DNA from: Dichotomocladium elegans | Lineage: Eukaryota > Mucoromycota > Mucoromycetes > Mucorales > Lichtheimiaceae | Direction: 5' to 3' | Assembly: GCA_025716815.1 (NCBI GenBank) | Contig: JAIXMN010000025.1 | Coordinates: forward strand, 124,001-188,000 | Length of the DNA stretch: 64,000 nt | In this document: positions 58,170 to 64,000 of the stretch, piece after piece | Position numbering within the stretch: position 1 is the first letter of the stretch | Layout of the letters: the number at the start of each line of letters is the position of its first letter | Made by a program: the position numbers and the translations under genes | Notes under the pieces: model-generated | The model's database searches: none | Told to the model about the DNA's origin: nothing | The model's input: the letters and a program-made list of their open reading frames with translations, nothing else

Positions 58170-61100
58170 TCAATCCCCCCAATCCCCACGTGTTCGTTTC
58201 CTTGCGCTGGTTATATATGAAGGGTACCCACTGTCCGTCGAGAATTGTGAACTCGTGCCATCGAGCTGACCACCATAATGTTGTTGTTCTGGCGGAAGAA
58301 AAGTGTTCATAGTGCCAGCGGATGAGGGGTCCATCTGAGCAAAGAGTGGATCGTACCCCTGGTTGGCGACGACTTCTTGGTGATGATGGGCAGTTATTGG
58401 ATATAGCTGTTGTTGCTGGTGCTGATGCTGGTGCCGGGATCTCAGGAACCGCATCGGACTATAGCTGATCATTTCAGGCGTATTGCAGTAGGTTGGATAG
58501 ACATTCGATGATGGTTGTTGATCTTGATGATGTGAAGTGCGTTGCTGGGGCGGAGACGGCGAGTACAAGCTCGTATATTCCGTTGTTGTTGTTGCTGCTG
58601 CGGCTGCGGCTGCGGCTGCCGCCGCCGCCACCACTGCCGCCATGTTCGGACTGTTCCCTTGGGAATAGTCCCTGGCATGTATCAAAGGATTATTAGGTAT
58701 GAGTGTATGTCCCATATCGGCAGTGCCGTACATCCTCTGGGCGTAATCCGCAGACGATGCAGGATCAGATGGATTTCTGCTATTCGAGGATGCGCTATGT
58801 GCATCAAAGCCAACCAGAAGCTGATCCATCGCAGTATCCTCATTATTGCTGTCCATATCGAGACCCATGAGAGAACTGCCAAACATCGGATTGGAATCCA
58901 TCATGCCAGTAGTGACAGCGGCTGTTGCTGCGGCCGCAGCATCTACCCCGTATCTGGCTACGTTCTGTTGCTGGTGTAGGTGCATCGTTTGGGTTGTAGA
59001 CTGTGGCGATGCCGACGCGTGAAGTGTACGGTTTGGGCTTTGGGATTGTGTCCGGACACTGTACACGGATCGGGCAGAAAGACTGCCAAGAGGTGCATGA
59101 ATATCCAATGGGGGTTGCGGGTTGTGCTGACTGTTGGATATCACTGATGACATGGAATCTGCATCGAAAACAAACGCGGGTTGCTGTTGCGTTGTATTAC
59201 ATTCTTGAATTTGCGATAGCTGATTTACTGATAAAAGAGGCTCTCGACCGACCGTCGCTTCGTCCGCAGGAGGGAGCTCGTCCATGTCAGTAGGTATACA
59301 ATTTTTCTCGAGGAATTGTTCGATGTTTTCGATGATCCGCTTCACCTTGGTCATGTATATCATCGGAGAGCTTCTGAGCACGTTCGCAGTGATGATAAGA
59401 TTGCGTCGCGCGCGGGTCGCATTCTCGCGATCATTGGAGAGCGCGTTCACCTGGTGGATGACGATGCTAACGATGGTACCCTCGAGTGCCCAGTGGAAAT
59501 GGCACCCGTAGTTTTGAGATGATGAATAGAGACTTAGCATGCGCGTGATGAAATTGGCCGCTTTCGTACAAGTATTCAGCGAAAGCAGAGACAGAGGCGA
59601 CGCAGGTTGGTCGCTCTTTGGCAGAAAGAATTTGTGTAGCATGATCCACGTCGTCTGATGTTGAATGTTGAGCAGAAGACACACTTCGTCCCGAAGAGGA
59701 TTGACGGAACAAAAGGGGTCGTGATAGCCTAGGCGCAGATCGGGAGGTATGTCAGAATACCACCTTGCCAACGAGCCTTCGAATTCCGAAATGGCTGCCA
59801 GCAGGGATTGCCCAGACCGCTCGAGAGGCAGCCGCTTGGCGGCCTTCTCTCGTATCCTAAACAGCTTGACTGAGTTGACACAGAAGCTGATCCGATAGCC
59901 TGCATCGTCATCTTCGTGGTCGAGCCGCACTGGATAATCAAGATCGCATTCTTTGTCATTCATCATCATCGATCGATTCGACTCGAGGGATGATCGCAGA
60001 TTGAGACAGTAAATTGACCACCACAGTCGCTTCTTCTGTTCGCGCTCCCGTGGATCATGTATTGCCGGATCCTGTTTATGCAGTTTGAGGTCTTGGGCCA
60101 TGCGAATGGCGAGCCCGATATACAGACTGGCCAGATCAGACCGTTCAGAAATCGTCTGATACATATAGAGGTTTAGTAGCGCATAGATGGTTGACGAACT
60201 GCTCGTATCAAAATATTTCTTAAGGATCTGTCTCGCATTTCTGTAATATCCTTCACCCATCATATACGGGTTTTGGTTAGGTACCATCTCTTGGTGGAAG
60301 ATGCCCACGTGCTTCGAAAGCCATGCATTGACTGAATTCAACAGCAGTGAGTTTGTTTCTGATTCGTTTGTCAATTGCTGTAAGAATGCGCTTTTGTCGA
60401 TGATTTCGTAGATGAGGAGACATTGGTGATAGTATGTCTTTGTCAGATGATTCATCGTCTCCCTCGGCAGAACAAAGTATTCCTGAGACGCCGTCTGTGT
60501 CCCGTCGTCATTTACTCCCCACGATCGCCCGCTCTCACCGTCATTATCTCCTTCTTCTCCTTCTCCTCCTCCACGGGAAGCTGCTGCCCATGCCTCCTGT
60601 CCATGTAGATCTGCTTTATCGGCATCTTTCGCCGATCCGACCGCAAGAAGATCAATTGTCGACTCACTGTTAATGTTGAGATCATTAATGCCATTCAGCA
60701 GAATGCCGTAGAGCTCATGAACACTGGCAATGTTGGTATCAATACGCAAGCCCGTTGGGGAGAGCGACATTTTCCAACTTGATTGATTCTGCTGATCTAA
60801 TAAGGATCCTGCGGGAGATTGCGCCGTTTGTACCGCGGATGCTGCTGTTTCTGTAGAACCGACAACAGCGCTGAGAGGAGAGGATACTGACGGGGAGTCT
60901 GATGCTGATATCCCATCTTGTCCGCTCGGAGACAAGTTTAGTTTCATCATCGTCAACTCGACTTGCATCCTCTGCATCCGCTCTTTCAGTTCTTCCACGT
61001 GATTTCCCAGCTGATCAAATGCTTGTCCATCCACTCGACGAGGCGGGGTTGCGTAGTTACAAGGCAGGCCAGCCATACTGCATCGGTTGCAGGTCGGCTG

Positions 61101-61376
61101 AACAAAGTCGCATTTTACTTTCTTCTTTCGGCAGCGAATGCACTATTTGACGTGACAGGTTTGAGGATGAAACCACAAAGAAACATACACACACACACAC
61201 AACCCATAGAGAGAGAGGAGAGAGAAAAGGAGAAGAGACAAGCGGTATAGATCTGTGTGTACGGGTACGCTGGTGTATTTTTTTTTTACCGCTAGACTTG
61301 AACGAGGGCGTTTCGGGCGTGTGGGTTCGAGCGTGTGTGGGTGTGCACCCTGCTCCGGAGAGAACACTGAAGACAT
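58170..61376 (-). CDS. Zn2Cys6 transcription factor with fungal_trans domain, long low-complexity tail
   Basis: Exons 61376-61290 and 61142-58170 give 1019 aa. The zinc cluster is CIRCRKKKVKCDFVQPTCNRC, right at the splice junction (SSLA-CIRC). A heptad coiled coil follows (HVEELKERMQRMQVELTMMK), then the fungal_trans domain with LYIGLAIRMAQDLKLHKQD, REREQKKRLWWSIYCLNLRS and ECDLDYPVRLDHEDDD. The C-terminal 400 residues are disordered and Gln/Ser/His-rich, with a 12-Ala plus 4-Thr tract (about 58580-58630). The first exon ends in a basic RPKRPRSS. Typical nuclear activator; target genes unknown. Domain order resembles the xylanase/cutinase-regulator class, but this is only a loose comparison. 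Confidence 0.92.
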
Positions 61377-63275
61377 GAGTAATCGAAGATGCAGTGAAGC
61401 GATGTATAACTGAAATCAGAGATGCTGACTAGATGCAGCGAAAAAGAGAAGTGTGAATTGTGAATGAGGTCCCAGCGCAGCAAAAGGTTTCTCCCCAAAA
61501 AGGGAACTTCGGGCAAAATGCTGTTTTTGTATATTGAGGCGGGATGCAGAAGGTTGCCCACAACAAGCATGAATCAAAGAATACGTTTGATCCCGGAGAG
61601 GCCTTTCCTCGAAGCCAAGACACGTGAGCTCCCTTGTTCAGGGTGTTGTAGTTTTGAAAGAGCATTATAAAAGAAAAACAAGCTCGTGTTCTGCGCACAC
61701 AGGTTTCTACTGCACGGGGTTCATGCACATCACATTTGTGATCTTCATACCACAAATGAATAGTCCCCATTTTCATGGTGGCTCGCTGTGGCGAACGGAT
61801 GCATTGGGATAATTGCATTATAAGCCCCTTGGAGTACTATCAAGACGAAAGCAAATTTTGGCTAGCCACAACATGAATGCTACAAATCAACACCATTTTG
61901 GAAGTAGCAATCGATACTATGAAATCCTCTCATTTTTAAAAAGAACCTTCGTGGTGCTTCTTTCTCTCTCATCTTTTTAGAATTTAACCACTAGCGCCTG
62001 TATATACATACGACCTGCATGAAAAACACATGGATTTAGTAGCGGAATCAGAAGCAGAAAAACAGTGCATGACAACCACAGCAACAACGTTGCTCACCAA
62101 CAGACAAGATGATTATTTAGGTTGGTACGCTGACCGCCAAAAATGAAAATAATCCGATCCAATCTGCACTGCGGTACGTGGCTTGATGGAAGGAGCAGGA
62201 AAACTAACTATGTGGTTGTTATTGTAGCACAAGGGTCGTACGAAACTCTGGACCGAGGAAAAGAAAAGAAATAACTCTGGTGGGACACGGACCGAGTATC
62301 CGGATATTGGGTCGTTGCTCGGCCAGTTAGCTAAAAATGGCGGAGACCGGACGTTGGCTTTTTAAGAACAGCCAACAACGGGATCTAGGCAACGTAGACA
62401 GCCAATCTAGTGTTATTTAAATATGAAGGCCAAGACAGGCAGGCAGTCTGATGCTTCGAGGAGATCAATGTCGACTTTCCTTACTTTCTTTTGCTTTGCT
62501 CTTCTACTGTGTAAAAGATATTTGATTTTTCCAATCCTGTAGTGAATTTCGTCAGGCCCCATTTTTTTTTAGAAGCTGCGTTGGTTCTGGAACATGCCCC
62601 ATCTCCCCGAGAGATTAATCAGAAGCATTGCCACAGAAACAAATAGCATATCAAACACTGCGGAATGTTCAGCATTAACTTCGCCGCACCGAATCCTTCA
62701 GTAGGAACCTCGAAGAGCACCCGCTGGCCAAATCCACTGGTTTCCTTGCCGCCTCGCGCATATTTCATATATGGGCTGATTGATTAAACATTCCGATATA
62801 TGAAGGCTCATCCATACTATACATCAAACACAAGACAAAGTACTTATTGCCCCCCCTCCCGCATTGAACATTTTCCTCTAGCGGGGTCTTCAATTGTAAG
62901 CGGTGGTTGTCAAACTCCCATAAATGGAACTTGGTCTAAAATAAGCGCAGCGTATGAAAATGAACATTTCTGGCATGGATAAAACAGAGGATCAAATTAG
63001 ATGGGCGGATGCTCTGTATGCAATTAGCCTTTTACCACCTATGCTTTATAGGGATAAACTGATGAGAATAAGCCTCGCACAAGGTCCACAACCATTTGAG
63101 GTAGGTCGATTAGTTATCGCATGAAAAACAAGGGGCTATGGGATGGGGGGCGCAATGATGGGCGATCGGCCACCATTCCGTGTAAGAAAATAGATTTACC
63201 ATATAAAAGTTTGGCTCTTCATCTCCTTTCGCCACAAACCTCTTTTATTCCCCTTCTTAACAAACAATAACAAAG
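61377..63275. other. Intergenic region, Zn2Cys6 5' flank to PH-domain gene
   Basis: No conserved coding frame on either strand. It holds both promoters of two divergent genes, and T/A runs. Confidence 0.5.
63202..63209 (+). promoter_or_regulatory. TATA box of the PH-domain gene
   Basis: TATAAAAG, 74 bp before the ATG at 63276, followed by a CT-rich initiator stretch. Confidence 0.6.
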
Positions 63276-64000
63276 ATGAATGACTTCCCATCAAGGGTCC
63301 AAGATGTATACCATCCAAGCACGAATACACTACAGCTCGTCAGTCGCCATCTCGGTAAAAAGGCCAAATGACAAAACATTCGTCGAATCCATAGAATAAT
63401 GGCTAAATATGCCCGCTTTTCCAGTATCACATTTCGACCTTCAACGACAAATCACAGACGAAGCGCCGGGATGGTCACCCTTCTCAAAATTACGACAAAT
63501 GAAATCCTCATGGTCCCTGAAGTCCTCATGGTCAACCACCCCCATAGAATCACCCGAGTCAAAGCCTGAAGCAGCACCCAGCACCGTCATCGTACCCAAT
63601 AACGCACCCGAACCACCAACCTACGATGACCCGAGCCATCCATGGTCATCTTCACATATCGAACACGAGGATGAAGACGTTGATAACATTCTACCAGCAT
63701 ATGAATGCACTGTATCACGCGCAGGACAAGTATACGTGAAGCGTGAAAAGGAAAAAGAAAACATTCGGTCCAGGTCCAGATCATGGAGGTTGGTATCTTT
63801 TGCTTGCTTGCTTGCTTGTTGCTGCTGCTGCTGCTGCTGCTGCAAAGTGTATACACACAAATACTGACTCCTCATACGCTCGATGCTAAAATAGGAATCT
63901 GTATGTTGTGCTCTGGGGCACCTGTGTACAAGGGTACAAGCGCCTACCGAAACGGCCCGATGAGGCACCGGTGTGGTCTTACTCGATGGGCAATGCCGAG
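63276..64000 (+). CDS. PH-domain protein, 3' partial
   Basis: Exons 63276-63354, 63425-63788 and 63895 to beyond the window edge keep phase. The N-terminal 150 residues are Ser/Pro-rich and end in ILPAYECTVSRAGQVYVKRE, then RSRSWR-NLYVVLWGTCVQGYK across an intron. This is the beta1-beta4 part of a pleckstrin-homology domain, in the form common to fungal PH proteins with a preceding PPAYECTV-type box. Predicted phosphoinositide or protein binding at membranes. The rest lies beyond the window edge. The second intron carries TTGC and GCT microsatellites (63801-63843). Confidence 0.75.
63801..63843. repeat. TTGC and GCT microsatellites in an intron
   Basis: Tandem TTGC units followed directly by a GCT trinucleotide run, in the intron between the two halves of the PH-domain coding sequence. 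Confidence 0.9.

Noticed and set aside
58542..58979. Plus-strand 145-codon frame rich in Cys/Arg
   Set aside because: It is the antisense shadow of the Ala/Gln-rich tail of the second Zn2Cys6 gene.

Overview
This is eukaryotic, intron-rich fungal DNA, most likely from a Mucoromycota (Mucorales-type) species. Genes carry many 45-100 nt GT-AG introns. They include two Zn2Cys6 transcription factors, a PAS-GATA (white-collar-2 type) factor, fungal lysine and histidine biosynthesis genes, an ENA-type P-ATPase and a CaaX-tailed Rho GTPase. The genus cannot be fixed from sequence alone.

Layout. 1-2435 (-): Zn2Cys6 activator running off the left edge, containing 16-nt and 12-nt exons. 3.4-7.4 kb: decayed coding sequence, including a relic of a TnpB/Fanzor-like nuclease. 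7.5-10.7 (+): ENA-type cation ATPase. 10.9-11.7 (+): Dpy-30/Sdc1 COMPASS subunit. 11.8-12.6 (-): Fhit hydrolase with a 5-nt exon. 13.0-14.4 (+): HIS6. 14.9-17.3 (+): PAS-GATA factor. 17.3-30.4: gene-poor island with a second, longer Fanzor-like relic (23.2-25.3) and a gag-only LTR-retroelement remnant (28.0-29.0). 30.5-34.8 (-): 1393-aa protein with a polyQ tract, a 13-residue-periodic GW/WG array and two CCHC knuckles. 35.1-35.5 (-): OST5/TMEM258 subunit of oligosaccharyltransferase. 37.9-39.6 (-): kelch membrane protein. 41.4-43.2 (+): LYS9. 43.4-45.1 (+): NAD-isocitrate dehydrogenase catalytic subunit. 45.3-46.8 (+): coilin. 47.0-49.5 (-): long-chain acyl-CoA synthetase. 50.0-51.8 (+): secreted multicopper oxidase. 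53.0-53.8 (+): Rho GTPase. 55.3-58.0 (+): CBS-PB1 tail-anchored protein. 58.2-61.4 (-): second Zn2Cys6 regulator. 63.3-end (+): PH-domain protein, partial.

The genes are mostly unrelated housekeeping and regulatory loci. LYS9 and IDH are adjacent on one strand and both concern 2-oxoglutarate/glutamate metabolism. Sdc1 and Fhit are convergent 65 bp apart; Fhit and HIS6 are divergent over about 450 bp.

The most interesting items are: (i) two mutually similar relics of a Fanzor/TnpB-type RuvC nuclease; (ii) the GW-repeat zinc-knuckle protein, a candidate Argonaute-binding factor; (iii) a run of micro-exons (5, 12 and 16 nt) resolvable because each restores the frame and supplies conserved family residues. 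All family calls rest on reading motifs by eye; no database search was possible.
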